From a bacterium BMS3Bbin02 (GTDB lineage Bacteria > Actinomycetota > Acidimicrobiia > Spongiisociales > UBA5794), in assembly GCA_002898115.1 (NCBI GenBank), contig BDTL01000053.1, forward strand, positions 1 through 16,477: a stretch of DNA of 16,477 nt, in the 5' to 3' direction. Position 1 is the first letter of the stretch, and each line of letters opens with the position of its first letter. This document shows, in pieces, positions 1-9,280 of this stretch. Under the pieces are notes generated by a model. It did not search any database. It was not told the origin of the DNA and saw nothing but the letters and a program-made list of their open reading frames with translations. The position numbers and the translations under genes are program-made.

Positions 1-33
1 CCGAGGGGCCGCCACCATGAGTCGTGTGATGCG

Positions 34-1269
<1,236 letters not shown>

Positions 1270-1293
1270 TGTCAGTCGTCCTTTTGGTCGCCG

Positions 1294-1342
1294 GGTCCGT
1301 CTTTTCGGACCGTCGGTATGGCCAAGATGTCCTACCACCGAC
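1294..1342 (-). promoter_or_regulatory. Two tandem hairpins in the leader of the acidic-protein gene
   Basis: Reading the minus strand towards the ATG at 1269, the first dyad is GTCGGT...ACCGAC (arms 1337-1342 and 1312-1317, 19-nt loop). Directly after it comes a perfect GGTCCG-AAAAGA-CGGACC hairpin (arms 1306-1311 and 1294-1299), then the Shine-Dalgarno sequence. The position fits an RNA leader element. I could not match it to a known riboswitch class. Confidence 0.35.
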
Positions 1343-1461
1343 CTCACTATGCAGGATGCTGGATTAAGCAAGCGATAAGCGACCACTAACAGTAGTTTGA
1401 GTTGGCGGCGCCGACACGTGGGTAAACCGGTGGCAACGTTGTCTCTATCGGCCGGTTCCGG

Positions 1462-2301
1462 TTAAACCTTGGGGCGATCCCCGAGTTTCATTGACTTCAC
1501 AATGCGGGCCGAGATCTCTTCGACCGATGTCGCGGTCGTGTCCGTGGGTGTCATGCCAATTGTCTTGAAGAGCCGTTCAGCGCGCTCGACGTCGGACCTG
1601 CAACGGTCGAGAGATGCGTACGGGGAATCGGGTCGCCGTTGCTGTCGAATTTGATGGAGGCGCACAGGGTCGATCGTCAGTCCGTAGAGCCTATCGATAT
1701 GGCCCGCCAGTGCCGAAGACAATCTTGGTGAGACCAAGTCCTCTTCAGTCAAAGGATAGTTTGCGGCCCAGACGCCGTAGTGCATCGCGAGATACAGACA
1801 GGTCGGGGTCTTCCCACAACGCGATACGCCGATTACGACGACATTCGCACGGTCGTAGTGGTGGACGTTCACGCCGTCATCGGTACTCAGGGTGAAGTCG
1901 ACCGCATCGAGGCGTCGTTGGTATCCCTTGCTGTCCGACATGCCGTGAAAGCTCCCGATATCCCGGCTCGGCAGGCTTCCGAGCTCCTCCGAAAGTGCGG
2001 GCAGGAACGCACTGAACGTGTTGAGCACCAGCGCGTCGGCTGAATCGACGTACTTTTCGAGGTTCTTGTTGATTAGCGTTGTGAATACGATCGGACGATC
2101 ATCGAGGCGTCCACCGATTCTTACGATCTCCTTCGCAACGGTGGCTGCCTTTGCGTCGGTGTCGACGAACGAGCGTACGAGATATACCCAGTCGACGTCC
2201 TCAAAGCGCGCCAGGATCGATCGAGCGAGTGCCTCGACGGTTACCCCGGTGTGGTCCGAGACGCAGAAGACCGCCCGTCGCGGGATCGTGGCGTTGCTCA
2301 T
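1462..2301 (-). CDS. ppsR: PEP synthase regulatory protein (bifunctional kinase/pyrophosphorylase)
   Basis: Proteins of this family (DUF299, PSRP) inactivate PEP synthase by ADP-dependent phosphorylation of a Thr near its catalytic His, and reactivate it by phosphate-dependent dephosphorylation. The 279-aa length is close to the usual 270-280 aa. Seen here: the N-terminal FCVSDHTGVTVEALA block (about 12-26), the FHGMSDSKGYQRRLDAVDF block (118-136) and the P-loop GVSRCGKTPTC (158-168), which is the PEP-synthase type; PPDK-regulating homologues usually have an SKTPTS-like version. The start at 2301 is set by the family N-terminus and by the ATGA overlap with the ppsA stop codon. No strong Shine-Dalgarno is visible, so translation is probably coupled to ppsA. 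It is the last gene of that pair. Confidence 0.93.
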   Translation of the reverse strand: MSNATIPRRAVFCVSDHTGVTVEALARSILARFEDVDWVYLVRSFVDTDAKAATVAKEIVRIGGRLDDRPIVFTTLINKNLEKYVDSADALVLNTFSAFLPALSEELGSLPSRDIGSFHGMSDSKGYQRRLDAVDFTLSTDDGVNVHHYDRANVVVIGVSRCGKTPTCLYLAMHYGVWAANYPLTEEDLVSPRLSSALAGHIDRLYGLTIDPVRLHQIRQQRRPDSPYASLDRCRSDVERAERLFKTIGMTPTDTTATSVEEISARIVKSMKLGDRPKV

Positions 2302-4649
2302 ACGTCGATCTTGGCCAGGTGAAGCCAGGTGGCGATAACGGTATCCGGGTTCAGTGAGATACTCGAAATCCCGCGATCGGCAAGCCACACCGCAAAGTCA
2401 GGATGGTCCGATGGCCCCTGACCGCAGATACCGATGTACTTGTTGGCGCGCTGGCATGCATCGAGTGCCATCGAGATCAGAGTTAGGACTGCTTCGTCGC
2501 GTTCGTTGAAGAGCTGGGCGACGAGCCCCGAGTCTCGGTCCAATGCCAGGGTGAACTGGGTGAGATCGTTCGATCCGATCGAGAACCCGTCAAACAACGC
2601 AAGGAACTGGTCAGCGAGAAGCGCATTCGAAGGGATCTCGCACATCATGATGAGCCGCAGACCGTTCTCGCCGCGGACGATTCCATTCCTGGCAAGAATA
2701 TCCACGACTTCGCGCGCCTCGCCCACGGTGCGCACGAACGGCACCATGACCTCAACGTTGGTGAGACCCATGTCGTCGCGTACGGAACGGATGGCTTCAC
2801 ATTCCAGCGCAAATGCCTCCTGGAACGCGGCGGAGCGATAGCGCGCCGCACCGCGGAACCCGATCATTGGATTCTCTTCAACCGGTTCGTACAAGGTGCC
2901 CCCGATAAGGTGGGCGTATTCGTTCGACTTGAAGTCGGAGAGCCTGACGATCACCGGTTTCGGGGCAAATGCAGCAGCAATTGTTGCCACACCCTCGCGA
3001 AGCTTGTCGACGAAGAACGTTCGAGCGTCCGGGTAGCCGGCTATCCGCTTCTGAACCTGGTCGGCGATCTCCGGGGGAAGATCGGGGTAGTCGAGGAGCG
3101 CCCGGGGATGCACTCCGATCAGGTTGTTGATGACAAACTCCACACGAGCCAGACCGACCCCGTGGTTCGGAAGTTGCGAGAACGAGAGTGCCCGGTCCGG
3201 ACTAGCGACGTTCATCATGATCTTGGTGGGTGGTTCGGGCATCGAATCGAGTTCCACGCGCAAGATCTCATGGTCGAGGATGCCCTCGTAGACGAACCCG
3301 GTATCTCCCTCGGCGCACGAGACCGTGACGTTGAGACCGTCGGTCAGGAGGCTCGTACCATCACCTGTCCCGACAACGGCCGGGATGGCGAGCTCACGAG
3401 CAATGATGGCCGCATGACATGTGCGTCCGCCACGGTTGGTGACGATTGCGCTCGCACGTTTCATGACTGGTTCCCAATCGGGATCGGTCATATCTGCGAC
3501 GAGGACATCACCGTCCAGCACCCGGTCCATTTCGCTCGGCGACCTGATAACGCGTACGACGCCGGTCCCAATTCGTTGACCGACTGAACGTCCTTCGACC
3601 AGAACCGGACCGCGTTCGTTCAGTTGGAACCGTTCGAGCGTGTTGGCCGACGACTGTGATTGCACGGTTTCGGGCCTGGCTTGAAGAATGTAAAGCTTGC
3701 CGTCGACACCATCCTTACCCCACTCGATATCCATCGGCCTGCCGTAGTGCGCTTCGATGATGACGGCGAGCCGGGCCAATTCTTCGACCTCATCGGTGGT
3801 TAGCGAGAATTGGAGGCGGCGCTCCTCTGAGACATCTTGTTCGGCGACCCCCGCGTCCTTGAGAACCATCTCGCGGTGCTTCGATCCCATGCGACGCTGA
3901 ATGACAGCGGGTCGACCCTCAGCGAGGGATCTCTTGAACACATAGAACTCGTCTGGGACGATTGCGCCTTGCACCACCAGTTCACCGAGTCCGTAGGCTG
4001 AGGTTATGAACACCACACCGTCGTGACCGGACTCGGTATCCATGGTGAACATGACGCCACTGGCTCCACAGTCCGATCGCACCATCTGTTGCACACCGGC
4101 GGAAAGGGCGACCTCACGATGAGCGAACCCCTTGTGGACGCGATAGGCGATTGCACGGTCGTTGTAGAGGGAGGCGAATACCTCGTGGACCGCATGAAGG
4201 ACCGCATCCACTCCGATGACATTGAGGAAGGTCTCCTGCTGTCCGGCGAACGACGCGTCAGGCAGGTCCTCGGCAGTTGCGGATGATCGTACGGCCACCG
4301 CGCCATCTCCGGAAGGAGAGAACGCCAGATACGCATCGGTGATCTCCTGCTTGAGGCGGTCGCCCAGTGGTGCTTCGACAACCCACTGACGTATGGCGGA
4401 TCCCGCTCGGGTGAGGGCTACGACGTCGTCTACGTCCAGGGAGTCCAGCAACTCGTTGATGCGCGCATCAAGACCGTTTGAGTTGATGAACTCCCAAAAG
4501 GCATCAGCGGTCGTCGCAAACCCTCCGGGAACACGGACTCCGGTCTCGGCGAGATTGGAGATCATCTCGCCAAGGGATGCGTTCTTCCCTCCGACCTGCT
4601 CAATGTCGGCCATGCCGACATCACCTAACTGGCGGACCAGCGAATCCAT
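2298..4649 (-). CDS. ppsA: Phosphoenolpyruvate synthase (pyruvate, water dikinase)
   Basis: Converts pyruvate, ATP and water to PEP, AMP and phosphate, supplying gluconeogenesis in the cytoplasm. The product is 783 aa; E. coli PpsA is about 790 aa. Domains in order: N-terminal ATP-grasp-like nucleotide-binding domain (about 15-335, with GGKNASLGEM at 20-29 and VAVRSSATAEDLPDASFAGQQ at 118-138), swivelling phosphohistidine domain (about 350-460, with GGRTCHAA, His412) and C-terminal PEP/pyruvate TIM barrel (about 475-783, with GSNDLTQ near 691 and CGQGPSDHP near 741). Thr410, two residues before His412, is the position PpsR acts on. The ATG at 4649 is preceded by GAGGGAG and starts directly in the family N-terminus; the longer in-frame extension to 4838 overlaps aceE and has no family similarity. 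Confidence 0.96.
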   Translation of the reverse strand: MDSLVRQLGDVGMADIEQVGGKNASLGEMISNLAETGVRVPGGFATTADAFWEFINSNGLDARINELLDSLDVDDVVALTRAGSAIRQWVVEAPLGDRLKQEITDAYLAFSPSGDGAVAVRSSATAEDLPDASFAGQQETFLNVIGVDAVLHAVHEVFASLYNDRAIAYRVHKGFAHREVALSAGVQQMVRSDCGASGVMFTMDTESGHDGVVFITSAYGLGELVVQGAIVPDEFYVFKRSLAEGRPAVIQRRMGSKHREMVLKDAGVAEQDVSEERRLQFSLTTDEVEELARLAVIIEAHYGRPMDIEWGKDGVDGKLYILQARPETVQSQSSANTLERFQLNERGPVLVEGRSVGQRIGTGVVRVIRSPSEMDRVLDGDVLVADMTDPDWEPVMKRASAIVTNRGGRTCHAAIIARELAIPAVVGTGDGTSLLTDGLNVTVSCAEGDTGFVYEGILDHEILRVELDSMPEPPTKIMMNVASPDRALSFSQLPNHGVGLARVEFVINNLIGVHPRALLDYPDLPPEIADQVQKRIAGYPDARTFFVDKLREGVATIAAAFAPKPVIVRLSDFKSNEYAHLIGGTLYEPVEENPMIGFRGAARYRSAAFQEAFALECEAIRSVRDDMGLTNVEVMVPFVRTVGEAREVVDILARNGIVRGENGLRLIMMCEIPSNALLADQFLALFDGFSIGSNDLTQFTLALDRDSGLVAQLFNERDEAVLTLISMALDACQRANKYIGICGQGPSDHPDFAVWLADRGISSISLNPDTVIATWLHLAKIDV

Positions 4650-4694
4650 CGGGTGCTCTCCCTCAACAGTGTTAGCCGTGCTGAGCGCAAGAGT

Positions 4695-4723
4695 AGTAAA
4701 GGAATCCAGGTTCTCCGAGTCAA
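4695..4723 (-). promoter_or_regulatory. Candidate promoter for ppsA-ppsR
   Basis: In the 109-nt gap between aceE and ppsA, the minus strand has TTGACT (4718-4723), a 17-nt spacer and TTTACT (4695-4700). The -35 match is good and the -10 match is weak. It would start transcription about 40 nt before the ppsA ATG, allowing ppsA-ppsR to be expressed apart from aceE. This is a consensus match only. Confidence 0.35.
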
Positions 4724-4758
4724 CCGCCCGTTCGTCGCCCAGACCGTTGAGGCGAGTG

Positions 4759-7458
4759 CTACAGATCTGCTTCCCACGGTGCAGAGACATCTGTGTCGAT
4801 ACCGTAGTGGTCGACTGCCTGGTCCACGAGGCGCACATCGATGGACCCTTGTTCGGCGAGCTGTCCGAGGACGGTGACCACGATATGGCCCGTGTCGACT
4901 TCGAAAAACGACCGCAGTGCTTCGCGGACGTCGGACCGCCCGAAACCGTCGGTTCCTAACGACACGTACGCACTCGGCACCCAGCGTGAAACCTGGTCTG
5001 GCACCGCGCGCATGTAGTCGGTTACTGCCACGACCGGTCCTCTCGCGAGCAAGAGCAGTTGGGTGACCAAGGGGATCTTCTTTTCCTGAAGTGGGTGCAG
5101 GCGATTCCACCGCTCGACACTGAGCGCCTCCTCGCGGAGTTTCTTGTACGACGTGACGCTCCACAATTCGGCTCCAACCCCGTACTGCTCAGCGAGGTCG
5201 CTCTGCGCTTGACGGGCTGCGCCCTGGGTGGCCCCGGAGAACAGAATGGTCGCCTGTGAGGTCGTACCTTCGAGCGCCTTGGAGAAGCGATAGATACCGT
5301 TGATGATGCCGTCGTCGACGCCGTCTGGTTTCGCAGGCTGGACGTAGTTCTCGTTGTACAGCGTCAGGTAGTAGTAGATGTCTTCGTTGTCGACGTACAT
5401 GCGTTGCATGCCGCGTTTGATGATCGCCGCTGTCTCATACGCGAACGCCGGGTCGTACACCTCGGCAACCGGGATAGTCGATGCAAGCAACGGTGAATGG
5501 CCATCCTGATGCTGGAGCCCTTCCCCGTGGAGGGTCGTCCGGCCAGCAGTTCCGCCGATCAAGAATCCGCGGGCTCGCATGTCGGCGGCCAACCACGCAA
5601 GATCACCGATTCGTTGAAATCCGAACATCGAGTAAAAGGTGAAGAACGGCACCATCGGAACGCCACGGGTTGCATACGACGTTGCCGCGGCGATCCAGCT
5701 CGCCATGGATCCGGCTTCGGTAATCCCCTCTTGAAGGATCTGGCCATCCGAGCGTTCTTCGTACGACAGCAGCATTGCGTGGTCGACCGGTTCGTACAGC
5801 TGACCTTTTGGTGCGTAAATGGCTAGTTCCTTGAACAGAGCATCCATGCCGAAGGTGCGGCCCTCGTCCGGGATGATCGGTACGACGCGATCGCCCATCG
5901 CCTCGTCGCGACATAGGCTGCGTAACAAGCGTGTGTACGCCATTGTCGTCGACACCTCAGTTGTTCCCGATCCGCGATCAAACTCCTCGAATACCTTGTC
6001 GTCGGGCATCGCGAGCGGCCTGCGGATGGTGGTGGTGCGGTTGGGTAGCGGTCCGCCGAGGTCTGCTCGCCGCGATAGGAGGTAGTTCGTCTCCGGCGAA
6101 TCCGGGCCCGGGCACAAGTACGGGGGGTCTTGATCCTCGGTGAGAGCCTCGAGGGGGATGTCGTCCTCCAAGCTGAGCTGAGTCCGCAGCACCTTGAGTT
6201 GGTCGACGGAGAGTTTCTTGATGCTGTGAGTGGCGTTCCCGCCCTGCACACCTTTGCCGAGTTCCCAACCCTTGATCGTTTTGGCCAGGATCACGGTGGG
6301 TGCGCCTTTGAGTTCCGTTGCAGCCTTGTACGCGGTGTACATCTTGCGATAGTCCAGGCCTCCCCGACGAAGTCCCCACACCTCGTCATCGGAGAGGTGT
6401 GCTACGAGGTCGCGCAGCACCGGGTCGGGACCGAAGAAATGCTCGCGGATGAACGCGCCGCTCTCAGCTTTGTAGCGCTGGTATTCGCCATCCACGGTCG
6501 TGTTCATTCTGGTGACCAGAGCGCCGCTGTCGTCGCTGGCAAGCAGGTCGTCCCAGTTAGTTCCCCAGATGACCTTGATGACGTTCCAACCTGCGCCACG
6601 AAAGATCGCCTCAAGCTCCTGAATGATCTTTCCATTCCCCCGTACCGGCCCGTCGAGGCGTTGCAGATTGCAGTTCACAACCCACGTGAGGTTGTCGAGG
6701 TGCTCTCGGCCCGCAAGTGTGATTGCTCCGAGTGTCTCCGGCTCGTCGGTTTCGCCATCGCCGAGGAAACCCCATATCCGCGAACCCGAGGTGTCGTCAT
6801 GGCCCCGGTGTTCCAGGTATTTGTTGAAACGAGCCTGGTAGATCGAGTTGATAGGACCGAGTCCCATGGATACCGTCGGGTATTCCCAGAAGTCGGGCAT
6901 GAGTCGCGGATGTGGATACGATGACAGCCCGCCGCCGGCGATCTCGCGACGGAAATTGTCGAGGTGCGACTCGTCGATCCGACCTTCCATGAACGCTCGG
7001 GCGTAGATTCCCGGTGATGCGTGACCCTGGATGTAGACCGCGTCGCCCGGCTGGTCGGGGGAGTGACCGCGGAAGAAGTGGTTGAATCCAACTTCGTAGA
7101 GCAGAGCCGAACTTGCGAACGACGATAAATGCCCGCCGATACCATCTGATGTGACGTTTGCCTTGGTAACCATGATCGCGGCGTTCCAACGGATGAGCTG
7201 CCGGATGCGCCGTTCAAGGGCGGCATCGCCTGGGAACGGAGCTTCGAACTTCGCCGGGATGGTGTTCACATAGGGAGTTGACACCGATGCGGGAACGCCG
7301 ATGTTGCGCTGTCGGGAATGCTCGATGAGGCGAGCCATCAACATCTGAGCACGGAGTGTTCCGTCGGATGCGATGACGTTGTCGAGTGATTCCAACCACT
7401 CCTGCGTCTCTTCCGGGTCCATATCGGGCAGCTGGTGTGTGAAACCGTCGATGATCAA
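4759..7458 (-). CDS. aceE: Pyruvate dehydrogenase E1 component, homodimeric type
   Basis: Thiamine-diphosphate-dependent E1 that decarboxylates pyruvate and passes the acetyl group to the lipoyl domain of E2, feeding the TCA cycle. From the TTG at 7458 the product is 899 aa; E. coli AceE is 887 aa. Seen: DPEETQEWLESLD (14-26), WNAAIMV (91-97), the ThDP/Mg motif GDGETDEPE (233-241) with NCNLQRLDGPVRGNG (262-276), ATHSIKK (His411, matching E. coli His407), PDEGRTFGMD (530-539) and EGITEAGS (Glu581, near E. coli Glu571). TTG was chosen because GGAG (7465-7468) lies 6 nt upstream; ATG at 7422 cuts into the conserved N-terminus and ATG at 7503 has no Shine-Dalgarno. No E2 or E3 gene is present. 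It lies 90 nt downstream of a lipoprotein gene and 109 nt upstream of ppsA. Confidence 0.95.
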   Translation of the reverse strand: MIIDGFTHQLPDMDPEETQEWLESLDNVIASDGTLRAQMLMARLIEHSRQRNIGVPASVSTPYVNTIPAKFEAPFPGDAALERRIRQLIRWNAAIMVTKANVTSDGIGGHLSSFASSALLYEVGFNHFFRGHSPDQPGDAVYIQGHASPGIYARAFMEGRIDESHLDNFRREIAGGGLSSYPHPRLMPDFWEYPTVSMGLGPINSIYQARFNKYLEHRGHDDTSGSRIWGFLGDGETDEPETLGAITLAGREHLDNLTWVVNCNLQRLDGPVRGNGKIIQELEAIFRGAGWNVIKVIWGTNWDDLLASDDSGALVTRMNTTVDGEYQRYKAESGAFIREHFFGPDPVLRDLVAHLSDDEVWGLRRGGLDYRKMYTAYKAATELKGAPTVILAKTIKGWELGKGVQGGNATHSIKKLSVDQLKVLRTQLSLEDDIPLEALTEDQDPPYLCPGPDSPETNYLLSRRADLGGPLPNRTTTIRRPLAMPDDKVFEEFDRGSGTTEVSTTMAYTRLLRSLCRDEAMGDRVVPIIPDEGRTFGMDALFKELAIYAPKGQLYEPVDHAMLLSYEERSDGQILQEGITEAGSMASWIAAATSYATRGVPMVPFFTFYSMFGFQRIGDLAWLAADMRARGFLIGGTAGRTTLHGEGLQHQDGHSPLLASTIPVAEVYDPAFAYETAAIIKRGMQRMYVDNEDIYYYLTLYNENYVQPAKPDGVDDGIINGIYRFSKALEGTTSQATILFSGATQGAARQAQSDLAEQYGVGAELWSVTSYKKLREEALSVERWNRLHPLQEKKIPLVTQLLLLARGPVVAVTDYMRAVPDQVSRWVPSAYVSLGTDGFGRSDVREALRSFFEVDTGHIVVTVLGQLAEQGSIDVRLVDQAVDHYGIDTDVSAPWEADL

Positions 7459-7468
7459 ATGTGTCTCC
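7456..7468 (-). promoter_or_regulatory. Ribosome binding site deciding a TTG start for aceE
   Basis: On the minus strand GGAG (7465-7468) is followed by a 6-nt spacer and TTG (7456-7458). Neither in-frame ATG (7503, 7422) has a comparable site. Confidence 0.5.
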
Positions 7469-7522
7469 GTCGCTCTGCGTGCGCAGGGAAGGATACCCCT
7501 CATAACAGCAGTCCGGTGCGCC

Positions 7523-7547
7523 GCGCAGAGAATATTCTCCTGTGCGC
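7523..7547 (-). promoter_or_regulatory. Dyad with perfect 12-bp palindrome between lipoprotein gene and aceE
   Basis: GAGAATATTCTC (7528-7539) is a perfect 12-bp palindrome, flanked by GCGCA (7523-7527) and TGCGC (7543-7547), so an extended hairpin with a 3-nt bulge is possible. It begins 1 nt after the stop codon of the upstream gene and 65 nt before the aceE start. No T-run follows in the transcription direction, so an operator for aceE is at least as likely as a terminator. This is inference from symmetry and position. Confidence 0.4.
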
Positions 7548-7548
7548 T

Positions 7549-9144
7549 TTACCGGCTCGACACTACGTAAACGACGGATGGTGTCACGTCCAGGATCGTG
7601 GCGGTCAGTTGGTCAGCCCCGTACTGGCTGACGATCCGCCTGACGTCGCCGAACTGAGTGAGGTCGATCGTCGTTGGCTTATCCGACCAGATTGCTCGGA
7701 TGATGGAACTGTCTGTCTCGAACGTTGCGACGGACATCCCATCGAGGTCTTCCATGGACACGGGTTGGGCCGGCTCTAGCATCGTGGCGCTCGTCGCGTA
7801 GGCAGCGTACGCCGGTTTTGGATAGCCGCGGAAGTCGACGAGACCGAAGTTGCTCTCGGCAAGATTGCGTTCCGGTCCGGCATCCCGATAGTTGTACCAG
7901 AACACCTTGTCGACACCCGACGCCAGGGCGAGAGCGTACGTCTGTGCAAGGAAGTCAGCCGCCCCAGCCGGGTCCAGCCCGGCAACTCGTTCACCGGACT
8001 CCGGGTAGCCGAAAAACTCACCCTGCGGTGCTGCGTTGATTGGGACTCCGATCTCGGTGAACCAGATATCCAGCTTGCGCCCCGAGTGGGCAATCTGTTG
8101 TTGAATGTCCGCAACGAGTGCGGAGAGCCAGGACGCCGGAGGTGGGAAGTCCGGCCACGCGTACGGGTGCAGCGACAGTACGTCAAAGTATCGAGCCGCA
8201 GGCGAATCGAGGAACCGTGCGATCTCGGTCGGGTTAAGAGTTGCGAGTTGATAGATGAGACGCACGTCGTTGGGTGCCGCGTCCGCGACGTCGCGGGCGA
8301 TTCGACTCTTCACCGCAAGGTTGTCCCAGTACTGGTCTGATCCCCAGCCATCGTTGAGGTTCTCTTCAAGGCCAAGCTCCCATGCAACGGCTGCATCCTG
8401 TTGCGTGAACAGGGCTGTGAGCTCTGCCCGGAGATCCGAGCGTTGTGTGTCAGAGAGCGGCAGGTCGTTGCGGGATTCCCATGCTCCACCCATGACAATC
8501 GGGAGCTCCTCGTGTCCCAGGGCCCGACGGTGGTTGAGTTCCTGGGAGAACCACTGCGGTCCTGTGGTCTCGGTGGTCATGGTCTTTATCCACGTCGGTG
8601 TGACCGGGTCGAGCATGTCTGGCTGGACCAGACCGAACGCAGCCCCCGTATCGGGGAACGACTGGTCGACTATGTCGGGAGCTATCGCGAAACCATAGAT
8701 CAGAGGCTCGCCGGCAACGCGGTCGGCCAGTATGACTCCCGCGGGAGCGGTGAATTCGAGACCGTACCAGCCGGGCTGTGTGGATGGGACCGTGAGGTCG
8801 TGCGACGCCCCGGGCCGGATGATCAGTTGTGGAGAGAGGGCGGCGCCTGTTGGGTCAACCCATCGCACAAAAACCGGGCCGGCTAGGTCGAGCGTAACGT
8901 TTACGGTGAAGGGACTCCCCGGTTCATGCACACGGAATTCGGAGAAGTCATTCACGTCAAGGAACGCGATACCGGGCAGGGCGGCGTCATCGTCGATCGC
9001 GGGCTGTGTTGTCGTAGCCGGCGCGACCGGTGTGGACAACGGTGTTAGCGACCCCGGTGACGTCGCGGTTGTACTACCACTCGAACAGGTGGCAGTGATG
9101 AGTGCAATGGCGATGAGCGAGGAAAAGTGGCGGATGGATCGCAT
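7549..9144 (-). CDS. Glycoside-hydrolase-like lipoprotein (clan GH-A-like TIM barrel)
   Basis: Probably exported and lipid-anchored. The 531-aa product starts MRSIRHFSSLIAIALITATC; Cys20 sits in a poor lipobox (Thr rather than Gly or Ala before Cys) and is followed by a Ser/Thr/Pro linker to about residue 48. Residues about 55-160 look like a beta-sandwich. Residues about 165-455 resemble a clan GH-A barrel: WELGLEEN (255-262) lies where the acid/base Glu usually is, LSLHPYAW (323-330), WFTEIGVP (361-368, Glu364 as candidate nucleophile) and FWYNYRD (415-421). A small C-terminal beta region follows. The near-invariant Asn before the acid/base Glu is Leu259, so activity is uncertain. The family (GH39-, GH5- or GH30-like) cannot be fixed by eye. 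The ATG at 9144 gives a complete signal peptide, but its Shine-Dalgarno (TAGGG about 13 nt away) is weak. Confidence 0.65.
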   Translation of the reverse strand: MRSIRHFSSLIAIALITATCSSGSTTATSPGSLTPLSTPVAPATTTQPAIDDDAALPGIAFLDVNDFSEFRVHEPGSPFTVNVTLDLAGPVFVRWVDPTGAALSPQLIIRPGASHDLTVPSTQPGWYGLEFTAPAGVILADRVAGEPLIYGFAIAPDIVDQSFPDTGAAFGLVQPDMLDPVTPTWIKTMTTETTGPQWFSQELNHRRALGHEELPIVMGGAWESRNDLPLSDTQRSDLRAELTALFTQQDAAVAWELGLEENLNDGWGSDQYWDNLAVKSRIARDVADAAPNDVRLIYQLATLNPTEIARFLDSPAARYFDVLSLHPYAWPDFPPPASWLSALVADIQQQIAHSGRKLDIWFTEIGVPINAAPQGEFFGYPESGERVAGLDPAGAADFLAQTYALALASGVDKVFWYNYRDAGPERNLAESNFGLVDFRGYPKPAYAAYATSATMLEPAQPVSMEDLDGMSVATFETDSSIIRAIWSDKPTTIDLTQFGDVRRIVSQYGADQLTATILDVTPSVVYVVSSR

Positions 9145-9198
9145 GGCGGATTGGGCACCCTACCGCAAGTGATAGGCGGTGTTCCCGCTCGAACGCGG

Positions 9199-9230
9199 AT
9201 GGAGGGCTGCCATGGTTGGCAACCCTCCAT
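9199..9230 (-). terminator. Strong hairpin downstream of the nucleotidase-like gene
   Basis: ATGGAGGG (9199-9206) pairs with CCCTCCAT (9223-9230), and inside it TGCCA (9208-9212) pairs with TGGCA (9217-9221) around a 4-nt loop, with one C/A mismatch. It begins about 50 nt after the stop at 9281. There is no clear U-run on either strand, so it may be an RNA-stabilising 3' end or a non-canonical terminator. A smaller GTCTAC-CGGC-GTAGAC hairpin lies at 9250-9265, between it and the stop codon. Confidence 0.5.
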
Positions 9231-9280
9231 TTCGCGAGGTGTATCGCTTGTCTACCGGCGTAGACGTCGGTCTATCCCGA

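Noticed and set aside
1270..1345. Known riboswitch (c-di-GMP, guanidine or similar) ahead of the acidic-protein gene
   Set aside because: Hairpins are present, but I could not find the conserved core bases of any class I know, so it is reported only as an unassigned leader.
2910..3587. 225-aa plus-strand frame inside ppsA
   Set aside because: It is the antisense shadow of a highly conserved enzyme, with no matching motifs.
4650..4838. N-terminal extension of ppsA overlapping aceE
   Set aside because: The extension lacks family similarity; the ATG at 4649 has a good Shine-Dalgarno and starts in the conserved N-terminus.
6130..6924. 264-aa plus-strand frame inside aceE
   Set aside because: Antisense shadow of conserved ThDP-enzyme sequence; no plausible protein features.
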